DNA from: DASUPK01 sp963843085
Lineage (GTDB): Bacteria > Actinomycetota > Thermoleophilia > Solirubrobacterales > 70-9
NCBI GenBank assembly: GCA_963843085.1
Contig: CAWJJG010000011.1
Span: 992,001 to 1,056,000, forward strand
Direction of reading: 5' to 3'
Length of the DNA stretch: 64,000 bases
Position numbers and translations under genes: made by a program. Shown here piece by piece: positions 25,497-33,946 of the stretch (positions are counted from its first letter, which is position 1; each line of letters begins with the position of its first letter). A model generated the notes under the pieces. The model did not search any database. It saw only the letters and a list, made by a program, of their open reading frames with translations, and had not been told where the DNA came from.

Positions 25497-27860
25497 GTGG
25501 CTTCGGCGTCGCTGCTTGCGGTCGCCGCGGTCGCCGCCCCGGCGACCGCGGGGGCGGCGGTCAAGCTGAGCGCCAAGCGGATCGTGGTCACCAACGGCGC
25601 CGCCCGCGCCGTGGTCGACAGGGCGCCCTTCCGGCTCGCCTTCCGCTCGCGGGGTCACACAGTCCTCCGCGAGCTGCGCGCGCCGGCATCGACGACCCCG
25701 GCGGCGCTGCCGCGCACCGACGATCCCGAGCCCTTCACGCTCGAGCGTCACCCCGACAACGCCGTCTACGCCCCGCTCACGTACGAGGTCGGAACGGAGC
25801 TGCACGCCCAGTGGGAGTCCGGGCTGTGGAACGGGAACACCCTCTTCGATCGCCGCTCGGGGACGGTCTACGGGGCCCGGCGGGTGATCTCGGCGAAGCG
25901 GCGCGGCAAGGGTGTTCGCCTGGCCCTGTCCACCGACGAGGCCGGGCGGCGGCTGATCGCCAGGATCGAGCCCGACCGCGCGGGCGGCATCCGCGTCCGC
26001 GTGCGTCCCAGCTCTCGGGCCGGGGTGATCACGCTCGGAGACTCCTTCGCGACCGGGTCAGGCGAGAGCTTCCACGGGTTCGGCGGCCGGCATGGGACCA
26101 CGGACAAGCGCGGCGAGAAGCTCTACGGCGACGTGGTCCAGGAGAACCTGGGCGGCGCGGAGACGCTGGAGCCGGGCCTGGCGCTCTTCCCGCTGCTGGT
26201 CGGCTCCGGCACCTCGTACAGCATCGCCGACCTGGGCGGGATCCCGAGCCCCGCCGAGCTGCCCGGGGGCTTCGAGCGCTACCTCTTCCCGAACGGCATG
26301 AACGCGGCGTACTACCCGCAGGCGGAATTACTTTCCTCCCGGGGCTACGGCTTCCTCCTCAACCAGAACGAGCGCTCGCGCTGGCGGATGGCGAACGACC
26401 GGCCGGACGCATGGCAGGTCCAGGCGAGCTCCGGCCGCCTCGACTACACGGTGTTCCCGGCGCACAGCCGCCGCGGCGCGATCCGGGAGCTGACCTCGGT
26501 GACGGGCCGTCACCGCCTGCCTCCCGGCTGGGCCGAGGGGCCGATGCTGTCGCGGGCGGTCAAGTCTCCGGCTCTGCCGGGCGCTCCGCCGGCCGAGACC
26601 GCCGACACCTACCGGGCCAAGATCGAGCAGGACCTGGCCGACATCCGCCGCTACGACATGCACATCTCCGCCTACGGGTTCGAGGGCTGGGGGATGCTCG
26701 ATCTCGGCTATGTCCGCTCGGTGATCGCGCGGCTGCACGCGATGGGGATCCGCGCGGTCCTCTACGTCCGCGCCTATGTCTCCGACGATGCGCTCGCGAC
26801 CCAGCCGCCCGGCGACTTCGAGGAGACCAGGCGGCTCGGCCTGGTCGCGACGACCGCGAGCGGCGCGCCCTACGAGTTCGGCGGCAACGGCGGCTCACCC
26901 GCGACCCTGCTCGACTTCACCAAGCCGGCCGCGGTGGCCTGGTGGAGGCGGCGACTCAACCTGCTGACCGGGCTCGGTGCCGACGGGTTCATGCAGGACT
27001 TCGGCGAGCAGGTCCAGGACGGCATGCACTTCTCCGACGGCAGCACGGGAGCGACGATGCACAACCGATATCCGGTCCTCTACCACCGGGTCTCACGTCG
27101 CATCCTCGACCGCTGGGGAGCGAAGCACCCGAAGCGTGGTCCGATCTGGTTCTTCACCCGGGCGGGCTACAGCGGCCGGCCCGGCAGCGCGGCCTATGAG
27201 ATGGGCAACTTCCCCGGCGACGAGACCGTCGACTGGGGAGCAGCTTCCGGGCTGCGATCGCTGGCCCCCGACATGCTCAACCGGGCGGTCGGTGGCGCCT
27301 TCGGCTACACGACCGACATCGGTGGCTACATCGACACCCTGTCCGGGCCGCCCAGCGAGGAGCTGTATGACCGCTGGAGCGAGTGGGCCGCCCTTACACC
27401 GTACTTCCGCGTCCACAACTCCTCCTCCACCGGCGTCCGCATGCCCTGGGCCTACGGCGACGCCACCCTCGCCCGCTGGAAGGTGATGGCCGCCCTGCAC
27501 GAGCGGGCGCTGCCGCTGATGCGGAGACTGTGGAAGAAGGGGCGACGGACGGGGATGCCGGTGACCCGCCCGCTCTGGCTCGCCGCCCCGGAGGCGCCCA
27601 CCGCGGGCCGCGACCAGGAGTGGATGCTCGGCGCCAACCTGCTGGTGGCGCCGGTGATCACCAAGGGCGACACCTCCCGCTCGGTGGCAGTCCCGCGCGG
27701 ATGCTGGGCGCACGAGCCCACCGGGCAGCGGTTCGCCGGACCGGGAACCGTCACGGTGCCCGCCCCGCTGGGCTCGCTGCCTTACTTCTTCCGCTGCGGG
27801 ACGCACCCGTTCAGGGCCCCCGCCGCGCACAAGCACCGCCGCAAGCACAGGGGCCGCTAG
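25497..27860 (+). CDS. Secreted glycoside hydrolase family 31 enzyme
   Basis: 787 aa from a GTG; the N terminus ASLLAVAAVAAPATAGAA looks like a signal peptide lacking its basic start, so the true start may be upstream. The (beta/alpha)8 barrel shows the nucleophile Asp in FMQDFGEQ (near residue 500), then MHNRYPVLYHRV, FFTRAGYSG and the acid/base Asp in FPGDETVDWG, as in YihQ-type GH31. DIGGY and RWSEWAALTPYFRVH follow. The sulfoquinovose-recognition segment of YihQ (QDWSG and its R-x-x-W) is replaced by YGFEGWGML, so it is probably not a sulfoquinovosidase. The C terminus is His/Lys/Arg-rich. Alpha-glucosidase or alpha-xylosidase activity is possible. Confidence 0.85.
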   Translation: MASASLLAVAAVAAPATAGAAVKLSAKRIVVTNGAARAVVDRAPFRLAFRSRGHTVLRELRAPASTTPAALPRTDDPEPFTLERHPDNAVYAPLTYEVGTELHAQWESGLWNGNTLFDRRSGTVYGARRVISAKRRGKGVRLALSTDEAGRRLIARIEPDRAGGIRVRVRPSSRAGVITLGDSFATGSGESFHGFGGRHGTTDKRGEKLYGDVVQENLGGAETLEPGLALFPLLVGSGTSYSIADLGGIPSPAELPGGFERYLFPNGMNAAYYPQAELLSSRGYGFLLNQNERSRWRMANDRPDAWQVQASSGRLDYTVFPAHSRRGAIRELTSVTGRHRLPPGWAEGPMLSRAVKSPALPGAPPAETADTYRAKIEQDLADIRRYDMHISAYGFEGWGMLDLGYVRSVIARLHAMGIRAVLYVRAYVSDDALATQPPGDFEETRRLGLVATTASGAPYEFGGNGGSPATLLDFTKPAAVAWWRRRLNLLTGLGADGFMQDFGEQVQDGMHFSDGSTGATMHNRYPVLYHRVSRRILDRWGAKHPKRGPIWFFTRAGYSGRPGSAAYEMGNFPGDETVDWGAASGLRSLAPDMLNRAVGGAFGYTTDIGGYIDTLSGPPSEELYDRWSEWAALTPYFRVHNSSSTGVRMPWAYGDATLARWKVMAALHERALPLMRRLWKKGRRTGMPVTRPLWLAAPEAPTAGRDQEWMLGANLLVAPVITKGDTSRSVAVPRGCWAHEPTGQRFAGPGTVTVPAPLGSLPYFFRCGTHPFRAPAAHKHRRKHRGR

Positions 27861-27882
27861 GCCGGACCTTTACTCTTGGCCC

Positions 27883-28641
27883 ATGCCAGCAGCGGCCTTC
27901 GAGGGCAAGCCGTGCGTCTGCCAGTTCAAGCGCGGGATCTGCGACCAGACCTGCGTGCGGGACATGCTCGAGACGCCCTTCTACATCGCGTGCCTGAAGC
28001 TGAAAGGCCGGCGCTGCCTGGTGATCGGCGGCGGTGATGTCGCGCTCGAGAAAGTCGACGGGCTGCTCCTCTGCGACGGCGACGTTCACGTCGTCGCGCC
28101 CGAGATCCTGCCCGAGCTCGCCGAATACGCCGCGGAGGGCTCGATCACGTGGGATCAGCGAACTTTCGTCGACGGGGACCTCGACGGCTCCTTCATGGCG
28201 ATCGCCGCGACCAACGACACCGACGTCAACATCTCGGTTCATGACGGCGCCGAGCGCCGGGCGATGCTCGTCAACGTCGTCGACGTGCCACCGCTCTGCA
28301 ACTTCATACTTCCCGCGATCGAGCGGTCGGGCCCGCTGGCCATCGCGATCTCGACCGCCGGCGCATCGCCCGCACTCGCCAAGCGGATGAAGCGCGAGAT
28401 CGCCGCGACCTACGGCGAGCCCTACGCGCGCCTGGCCGTGATCCTGAACGACCATCGCGGCTGGGCCAAGGGCACCCTTCCCACCTATCAGGACCGCAAG
28501 GAGTTCTTCGAGGGCATCGTCAACGGCGATCCCGACCCGATCGAGCTGATCAAGCAGGGCCGCGAGGACGAGGCCCAGCGGCTGATCGAGGAGCGGAAGG
28601 ACAGCTTCGCCTCGGCGCTCGGCGCCTCGGCGACGAGCTAG
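27883..28641 (+). CDS. Precorrin-2 dehydrogenase/ferrochelatase-like protein with Cys cluster
   Basis: 252 aa. The core is the CysG N-terminal/Met8 fold: RRCLVIGGGDVALEKVDGL (NAD site), DGSFMAIAATNDTDVN, then the VNVVDVPPLCNFILPA stretch with the Asp of the family and AISTAGASPALAKRMK. It would oxidise precorrin-2 to sirohydrochlorin and may insert iron. Ahead of the Rossmann domain is an unusual extension with C11-x-C13-x6-C20-x3-C24, which could bind zinc or an Fe-S cluster. No other siroheme or B12 gene is nearby, although nrdJ, 7 kb away, needs B12. Confidence 0.82.
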   Translation: MPAAAFEGKPCVCQFKRGICDQTCVRDMLETPFYIACLKLKGRRCLVIGGGDVALEKVDGLLLCDGDVHVVAPEILPELAEYAAEGSITWDQRTFVDGDLDGSFMAIAATNDTDVNISVHDGAERRAMLVNVVDVPPLCNFILPAIERSGPLAIAISTAGASPALAKRMKREIAATYGEPYARLAVILNDHRGWAKGTLPTYQDRKEFFEGIVNGDPDPIELIKQGREDEAQRLIEERKDSFASALGASATS

Positions 28642-29453
28642 CTCGCCTTCGTCCCCTTGATCAGCAGGTACTCGTTGGTCGAGCGATAGCCGTCGCCGGC
28701 GAGGTTGGCCTCGTTGTAGAGGGCCAGCAGGTCGGCGCGCAGGGCCTCCCACCTCCCCTCGGGTTCGAGCATAGCCTTCGCGGCCACCACCGGTGGCAGG
28801 TCCCGCTCGACCTCGGCCAGATGTTCGTCGACGGAGTCCGACTCGAAGTCGACGGTGGTCCGCTCGATGTCCAGCTCCACGCCGGTCCCCTCGAACAGGC
28901 TGCGGACATGATCCTCGTTTCCCCAGAGGATCGGTGGCTGGAAGCCCTCCGGCGGCGGCGGCCGGTGTTTCATGGTGGTGATGAACATCTTCCCGACATT
29001 GCCTTCGGGGGTCCAGGCGGCCACAACCATCCGGCCGCCGGGCTTGAGGACGCGGGCGATCTCCTCCGCCTCGGTGCGCTGGTCCGGCACGAACATGCAG
29101 CCGAACACGGACAGCACCACGTCGAAGCTGGCGGCGTCGAACGGCAGTTGCTGAGCGTCGGCCTCGATCCATTCGATGTCGGCCCCCGCCTCCGCCGCCG
29201 CGGCCCTGCCGGCCTCGAGCAGGGAGGGGGTCAGGTCGATGCCGGTGACCCTGGCGCCGGTCTTCGCAGCCGGGATCGTCGCGTTCCCGTTCCCGCAGGC
29301 GACGTCGAGCACGACGTCGCCGCCGCGCACGCCGGCGGCCTCCACCGCACGCGGTCCGACGCTCGCGATCACGTGCATCGCGGACGGATAGTCGCCGGAG
29401 GACCAAAGCTTGCGCGCTGCCTGCTGTGCCTCGCTCAGTTCAGCCATCGCCAC
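28638..29453 (-). CDS. SAM-dependent methyltransferase (class I)
   Basis: 271 aa. SAM-binding motif I VVLDVACGNGNATIPA, motif II TGIDLTPSLLEAGR, motif IV SFDVVLSVFGCMFVPD are visible, in the UbiE/Methyltransf_11 arrangement. The C-terminal 110 residues are helical without a recognised domain. Start ATG 29453 or 29447. It ends with a four-base overlap on the convergent Met8-like gene. Substrate unknown. Confidence 0.85.
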   Translation of the reverse strand: MAMAELSEAQQAARKLWSSGDYPSAMHVIASVGPRAVEAAGVRGGDVVLDVACGNGNATIPAAKTGARVTGIDLTPSLLEAGRAAAAEAGADIEWIEADAQQLPFDAASFDVVLSVFGCMFVPDQRTEAEEIARVLKPGGRMVVAAWTPEGNVGKMFITTMKHRPPPPEGFQPPILWGNEDHVRSLFEGTGVELDIERTTVDFESDSVDEHLAEVERDLPPVVAAKAMLEPEGRWEALRADLLALYNEANLAGDGYRSTNEYLLIKGTKAS

Positions 29454-29498
29454 TCCCCTCGGTTGATTGGCCGAACCGTCTCACAAACGCGGGCGGCA

Positions 29499-30242
29499 TT
29501 ACTCGACATCACGCTCCAAGAGCAGCGCCGCGCCCGCCGCGAAGAAGAGGGTGATCCAGGCGAGCATCGAGCCGACGGCGGCCCAGCGGCCGAGCAGCTG
29601 ACCCGGGTCGAAGCCGTTCGCGGTCGGGTCGCTGGTGGCGATCGCGTTCGGCAGGGCGATGAAGGGCCCGAACTTGGCGACGTTGGAGGCGACCCCGAGC
29701 AGGATCGGCTCGATTGCGAACCCGGCGATCAGGACGGCCACGACCGCAACCGCCTGGTTGCGGACCACCGCGCCGATTCCGACCCCGAGACCGCCCAGCA
29801 GAGCCGCGGCCAGGGCATTTCGTGCGATCTGCGTCGCCAGGTCCCCGGCGGCGGGAACCGGAAGGTCCCGGGCGTTCAGGATCACCACGCCGACCACGGT
29901 GATCGTCAGCGAGATCGCCAGCGACAGGACCAGGCCGGCGACCGCGAAGGCCAGCGTCTTGGCGGCGAGGAAGCGCAGCCGATCCGGGGCCGCCAGCAGC
30001 GAGGAGGTAATCGTGCGGTGCCGCCACTCTCCGGTGACACCGACGATCGCGAGGATCGTGATGAAGAACTCGCTGGTGTCGGATTGGAATACGTCACCGA
30101 GCACCGACTGCTCGGTCGGGTGGCTGAACCCGGCCACCAGCCCGGTGAGCAGGAGCGACGTCCCGATCGCCACCGCGGCGAGTGCGAGGAACGTCCTGGT
30201 GGTGCGAAGCTTGATCAGCTCCGCTTCGAGCAGCGGCCTCAT
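29499..30242 (-). CDS. ABC-2 type transporter permease
   Basis: 247 aa, beginning MRPLLEAELIKLRTTRTFL, a typical ABC-2 permease start; a longer frame reaching 30635 overlaps the ATPase and is rejected. Six hydrophobic segments are visible, for example LALAAVAIGTSLLLTGLVAG and VAVVAVLIAGFAIEPI. The ATG overlaps the ATPase stop (ATGA). With the ATPase it forms a two-gene exporter. Substrate unknown. Confidence 0.85.
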   Translation of the reverse strand: MRPLLEAELIKLRTTRTFLALAAVAIGTSLLLTGLVAGFSHPTEQSVLGDVFQSDTSEFFITILAIVGVTGEWRHRTITSSLLAAPDRLRFLAAKTLAFAVAGLVLSLAISLTITVVGVVILNARDLPVPAAGDLATQIARNALAAALLGGLGVGIGAVVRNQAVAVVAVLIAGFAIEPILLGVASNVAKFGPFIALPNAIATSDPTANGFDPGQLLGRWAAVGSMLAWITLFFAAGAALLLERDVE

Positions 30243-31132
30243 TCCTTTCCCTCGGTGAGGTCGAAGAAGGCCTCCTCCAGGGAGCGAGAAACGGCGACCA
30301 GCTCGGTGAGCGGAATCCGAGCCTCGCTGGCCTCGCGCCCTACCTGCTCGGTCGTCGCGCCACCGACGACGAGGGCACCCTCCGAGTCCCGCCCGACCGA
30401 CATCCCCTTCGCCTCCAGCGCGCCGGCGAGTCGCTCGTCGTCGGTCGACCGGACCCTCGTCCCCGGGCCGTCGGGCGATCCGAGGACGCTGTCGAGCGTG
30501 CCGCTCGCCCGCAGGGTCCCGTGCGAGATGACGACGACGTCGTCCACGCTCTGCGCCACCTCCGAGAGCAGATGGCTGGAGACGAGGACCGCGCGGCCGC
30601 GCGCGGCCTGCTCGCGCAATAACCCCCGGATCCACCGGATACCGGGCGGGTCGAGGCCGTTGGCGGGCTCGTCGAGGATGAGAACGTCGGGATCGCCGAG
30701 CAGGGCCGCCGCGATTGCGAGCCGCTGCCGCATCCCCATCGAGTAGCCCTTCACGCGGCGGCCCGCGGCGGCCACGATGCCGACCTCGTCGAGCACCTCA
30801 CCCACGCGGGCGGCGGGGTGCTGGCCGGCTGCGGCCAGGATCCGCAGGTGATTGCGCCCGCTCCGCCCCGGGTGAAAGCTCGCGTCCTCGAGCACCGCGC
30901 CGACCTCCGCGCTCGGGTGATCGAGCTCGCCGTAGCGGCGCCCGTCGAAGGTGGCCGTTCCCCCATCCGAATGGACGAGGCCGAGCAGCATCCGCAGGGT
31001 TGTGCTCTTACCCGCTCCGTTCGGGCCGAGGAAACCGGTCACCCGCCCCGCGGAGACCTCGAAGGTGAGATCGGACACCGCCTGCACGGAGCCGAAGCGC
31101 TTGCTTATCCCCCTGATCTCGATGGCGGCCAA
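30239..31132 (-). CDS. ABC transporter ATP-binding protein
   Basis: 297 aa. Walker A GPNGAGKSTTLRML, Q-loop region VGAVLEDASFHPGRSG, signature YSMGMRQRLAIA (M in place of the G after S), Walker B VLILDEPANGLDP, switch His SSHLLSEV. The C-terminal 80 residues form the extra domain of drug-export DrrA-like subunits. Coupled to the permease by a four-base overlap. Lipid, antibiotic or peptide export is possible. Confidence 0.9.
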   Translation of the reverse strand: MAAIEIRGISKRFGSVQAVSDLTFEVSAGRVTGFLGPNGAGKSTTLRMLLGLVHSDGGTATFDGRRYGELDHPSAEVGAVLEDASFHPGRSGRNHLRILAAAGQHPAARVGEVLDEVGIVAAAGRRVKGYSMGMRQRLAIAAALLGDPDVLILDEPANGLDPPGIRWIRGLLREQAARGRAVLVSSHLLSEVAQSVDDVVVISHGTLRASGTLDSVLGSPDGPGTRVRSTDDERLAGALEAKGMSVGRDSEGALVVGGATTEQVGREASEARIPLTELVAVSRSLEEAFFDLTEGKE

Positions 31133-31154
31133 GTGGCCGCCACTCTAGCCCGGT

Positions 31155-32003
31155 CTAGCCGGCGGGCAGCGCGAAGGCCGCAACCGCCACGTACTGGACG
31201 GCCGCGGCGGCGATCACGAGCACGTGGAAGATCTCGTGGTAGCCGAAGACCTGCGGCCGCGGATCGGGCTTGCGGCGCGCGTAGACCACGGCGCCTGCGG
31301 TGTAGAGGGCGCCGCCGAGAGCGATCAGCCCCACGCCGACCGGGCCGATCTCGTTCCAGAGCTGCGGCAGGCTGACGATCGCCACCCAGCCGGTGCTCAG
31401 ATAGACACCCGCGGTGACCCAGTACGGAGCATTGATCCAGACCAGGTTGAGCACCACGCCGGCTGCGGCGGTGGCCCAGACCACGATCAGGATCACGCGG
31501 GCCAGCGTCCCGTGCATGACGAGGAGGGCGAAGGGCGTGTACGTCCCGGCGATGAAGATGAAGATGGTCGTGTGGTCGAGGCGCCGCATCCACTGCCGGA
31601 CCTCGGGCGTCCACGTGATCCGGTGATAGAGAGCGCTCGTGCCGAGCATCGCCGAGAGGGAGAAGGCGTAGATCGACATAGCGATCACCTCGCGGGCGCC
31701 GCTCGCGGCCAGAACCAGAGCGGCTCCGGCGCCGAGTGAGACGAAGAAGGCCCACTGGTGGGAGACACCGCGGAGCCGCGGCTTCTGGGAGAGCCTGTTC
31801 GCGACCTCGTGTGCGGCCAGGGCGGCGGTCTCTCGGGCGTCAGCAAGCTGCCTGCCCGCGGCGTCCCGAGCGGCGCCGAGTCGCTCGCCGGCCTCGTTCC
31901 TCGCGTTGCCCAGTCGCTCGCCGGCGGCACCGGCTGCGTCTCGTGCGGCCCCGAGCGGATCGGGACCGGACTGCGTTTCATCGGACGCCACGTGTCCAAC
32001 CAT
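31155..32003 (-). CDS. Hemolysin III/PAQR family membrane protein with repeat extension
   Basis: 282 aa. Residues 80-282 are a seven-helix PAQR domain with SALYHRITW, LDHTTIFIFIAGTYTPF and FGYHEIFHVLVI, whose His and Asp form the metal site. Residues about 15-70 are an added segment of Ala/Gly/Arg/Asp units (AARDAAGAAGERLGNARNEA and similar), about 11 residues each, likely amphipathic helix as in apolipoprotein-like or LEA-like repeats. Usual bacterial family members are about 210 aa and lack this part. Function in bacteria is unclear; the hemolysin name is historical. Confidence 0.85.
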   Translation of the reverse strand: MVGHVASDETQSGPDPLGAARDAAGAAGERLGNARNEAGERLGAARDAAGRQLADARETAALAAHEVANRLSQKPRLRGVSHQWAFFVSLGAGAALVLAASGAREVIAMSIYAFSLSAMLGTSALYHRITWTPEVRQWMRRLDHTTIFIFIAGTYTPFALLVMHGTLARVILIVVWATAAAGVVLNLVWINAPYWVTAGVYLSTGWVAIVSLPQLWNEIGPVGVGLIALGGALYTAGAVVYARRKPDPRPQVFGYHEIFHVLVIAAAAVQYVAVAAFALPAG

Positions 32004-32044
32004 AGACGCCTCGCGCCGGCCCGAAGCCGCTAGGGTCAGCCGCC

Positions 32045-32419
32045 GTGTCGTTGTTTGGGAAGAGCGAGGAGAAGGTCGCCGAGGAAGAGGCGGCGAAGGC
32101 TGAGGCGGAGCGTCTTCAGTCCCTGACGGCTGTGCAGTTCGCCGAGGTTCTCATGCCCGCCTTTGGCCCGAACGGCCCGAAACCAGGCAGCTATCTCAAT
32201 CAGCTGCAGGTCGGGAGCTGGCTGATGTCCTCGTTCCCACGTGGGACGAAATACATCAAGGACCTGCGCGAGCCGATCATGGAGGGGCTGCAGGTCCTCG
32301 AGAATGCCGACCTGATCGTCGGCAGAACTCGAGGAGGCGCGGCGTCCCTGCTCAAGGCGACACGCCTGGGCGAGCAGGCCCTCGCCGAGGGCAACGTCTC
32401 GAAGTACCTGACGGTCTAG
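32045..32419 (+). CDS. Conserved-looking small protein, function unknown
   Basis: 124 aa from a GTG. Residues 1-30 are an acidic/Ala helix (EEKVAEEEAAKAEAERLQSL), then a compact region with MPAFGPNGPKPGSYLNQL and SSFPRGTKYIKDLREPI, ending KYLTV. The mix of helices and a basic-polar loop could be a small winged-helix fold, but I do not recognise it. It is convergent with the MFS gene, overlapping by four bases. Codon usage matches its neighbours. Confidence 0.65.
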   Translation: MSLFGKSEEKVAEEEAAKAEAERLQSLTAVQFAEVLMPAFGPNGPKPGSYLNQLQVGSWLMSSFPRGTKYIKDLREPIMEGLQVLENADLIVGRTRGGAASLLKATRLGEQALAEGNVSKYLTV

Positions 32420-33873
32420 GCGCGCCCGCCCGCGGGGATCCCCGCGGGGGCAGATTCGGTCGAGGTGCGGCGCGCTCGTGAGACCAGCGCCGCGGCCGTC
32501 AGCGCGAACGCCGCCTGTACCGCCATGGCGACTGTGAAGGCGTCGCCGAACGAGCCGGGACTCGTCCCGGAGCCGAGCTGTGAGAAGAAGACGGTCCCGA
32601 CGATCGCCACGCCAAGCGCGTTGCCGATCTGTTGCGCCGTGACGAGCGTCCCGGACGCCGCGCCGGCGTCCGTGGTGGGCACCGCCCGCAGGACCAGGTG
32701 GATGAGCGGCGGGATCGCGGTGCCCATTCCGGCGCCGAAAGGCACCATCGCCAGGAGCAGCCAGGCCGAAACCGAACCGCTCCCGGTCGCCTGAACCGCG
32801 AGGATCGTCGTGATCAGACCGACGGCCGCCAGGATCGCACCGATCTGGGGCAGGTACTCGCGAACGCCGTCCGCCAGCCGCGGCCCTGTCAGGGAGGTCG
32901 TGACGAAGGCGACCGCGATCGGCGTGAACGCCAGGCCCGACTCGAGCGGGCTCAGCCCGAGCCCCTCCTGCAGGTAGATCCCGAGCAGGAAGAAGAACGA
33001 GATCGCGAAGTAGAGGCTGGTCGCCGAGACGAGGCCGATCCGGAACCCGCGGGTCTCGAACAGGCGGAGCTCGACCAGCGGGGAGCCGCCGCGGGCGGTG
33101 ATCCGCCGTTCGGCGGCGACGAAGAGCGCGGCGGCGAGCGGCGCCAGTGCGAAGCAGGCGAACGTCCAGGCGGGCCAGCCCAGCTCGCGCCCCTCGACGG
33201 CCGGGATCATCACCAGGCTCAACGTGAGAGTGGCGAGCGCCACGCCGGCAAGGTCGAGTCGGCGGGCGGTCTCCGAGCGGGACTCGGGGATCAGCCGATC
33301 GGAGGCGAGCAGGGCCATCAGGCCAACGGGGATGTTGATCAGGAACACCGAGCGCCAACCGAGGCCGAGGAGGTCCAGCGCGATCAGCCCGCCTCCCACG
33401 ATCTGCCCGGAGATCGCCGCCAGCCCTTGAACCAGCCCCTGGAAGCCGAGCGCCTTCGGCCGCTCGGCCGGAGCGAACTCGACCTGGATGATCGAGAGAA
33501 CCTGCGGCCACATCGCGGCGCCGCCGAAGCCCTGCAGCAGGCGCGCCACGATCAGGGCACTCGGGCTCGGTGCCGCCGCGCACAGGGCCGACGCGATCGT
33601 GAAGCCGGCGATGCCGAGCTTGAACAGCCGGCGCCGGCCGAAGATGTCGCCGAGGCGGCCGCCGGTGATCAGCGAGAGCGCATAAGTGAGCAGGTAGGCG
33701 GCCACCACCCATTGGAGGTCCGAGTCGCTGGCGCCGAGGTCGGCCCGCAGCGACGGCGCCGTCACGTTGACGATGAAGACGTCGAGAAGGACCATGAAGA
33801 CCGGCGCGAAGAGGACCGGGAGGAGCCACATGCTGCGGTGGGACGGCTTCGGTGCGGGCGCTGCGTGGTTCAT
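32416..33873 (-). CDS. MFS drug-efflux transporter, DHA2 (EmrB/QacA) type
   Basis: About 485 aa from ATG 33873 (MNHAAPAPKPSHRSMWLL); the frame is open to 34035, past the divergent regulator's start. About 14 hydrophobic segments; the first is LPVLFAPVFMVLLDVFIVNV with the D-x-x-I-V-N-V pattern of DHA2 motif D1. GGRLGDIFGRRRLFKLG is MFS motif A, and the LLGLGWRSVFLINIPVGLMA stretch is the DHA2 W-R-x-x-F-x-I-N-x-P motif. It is divergent from an XRE/MmyB-like regulator, the usual sign of regulator and target. Confidence 0.88.
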   Translation of the reverse strand: MNHAAPAPKPSHRSMWLLPVLFAPVFMVLLDVFIVNVTAPSLRADLGASDSDLQWVVAAYLLTYALSLITGGRLGDIFGRRRLFKLGIAGFTIASALCAAAPSPSALIVARLLQGFGGAAMWPQVLSIIQVEFAPAERPKALGFQGLVQGLAAISGQIVGGGLIALDLLGLGWRSVFLINIPVGLMALLASDRLIPESRSETARRLDLAGVALATLTLSLVMIPAVEGRELGWPAWTFACFALAPLAAALFVAAERRITARGGSPLVELRLFETRGFRIGLVSATSLYFAISFFFLLGIYLQEGLGLSPLESGLAFTPIAVAFVTTSLTGPRLADGVREYLPQIGAILAAVGLITTILAVQATGSGSVSAWLLLAMVPFGAGMGTAIPPLIHLVLRAVPTTDAGAASGTLVTAQQIGNALGVAIVGTVFFSQLGSGTSPGSFGDAFTVAMAVQAAFALTAAALVSRARRTSTESAPAGIPAGGRA

Positions 33874-33946
33874 CTGTGAATTCAACGAGGGACCCCCTGT
33901 GGTCCGTGAGGTGGTCTGGGCGGATTGACTTGCCATTCGGGGGAGA

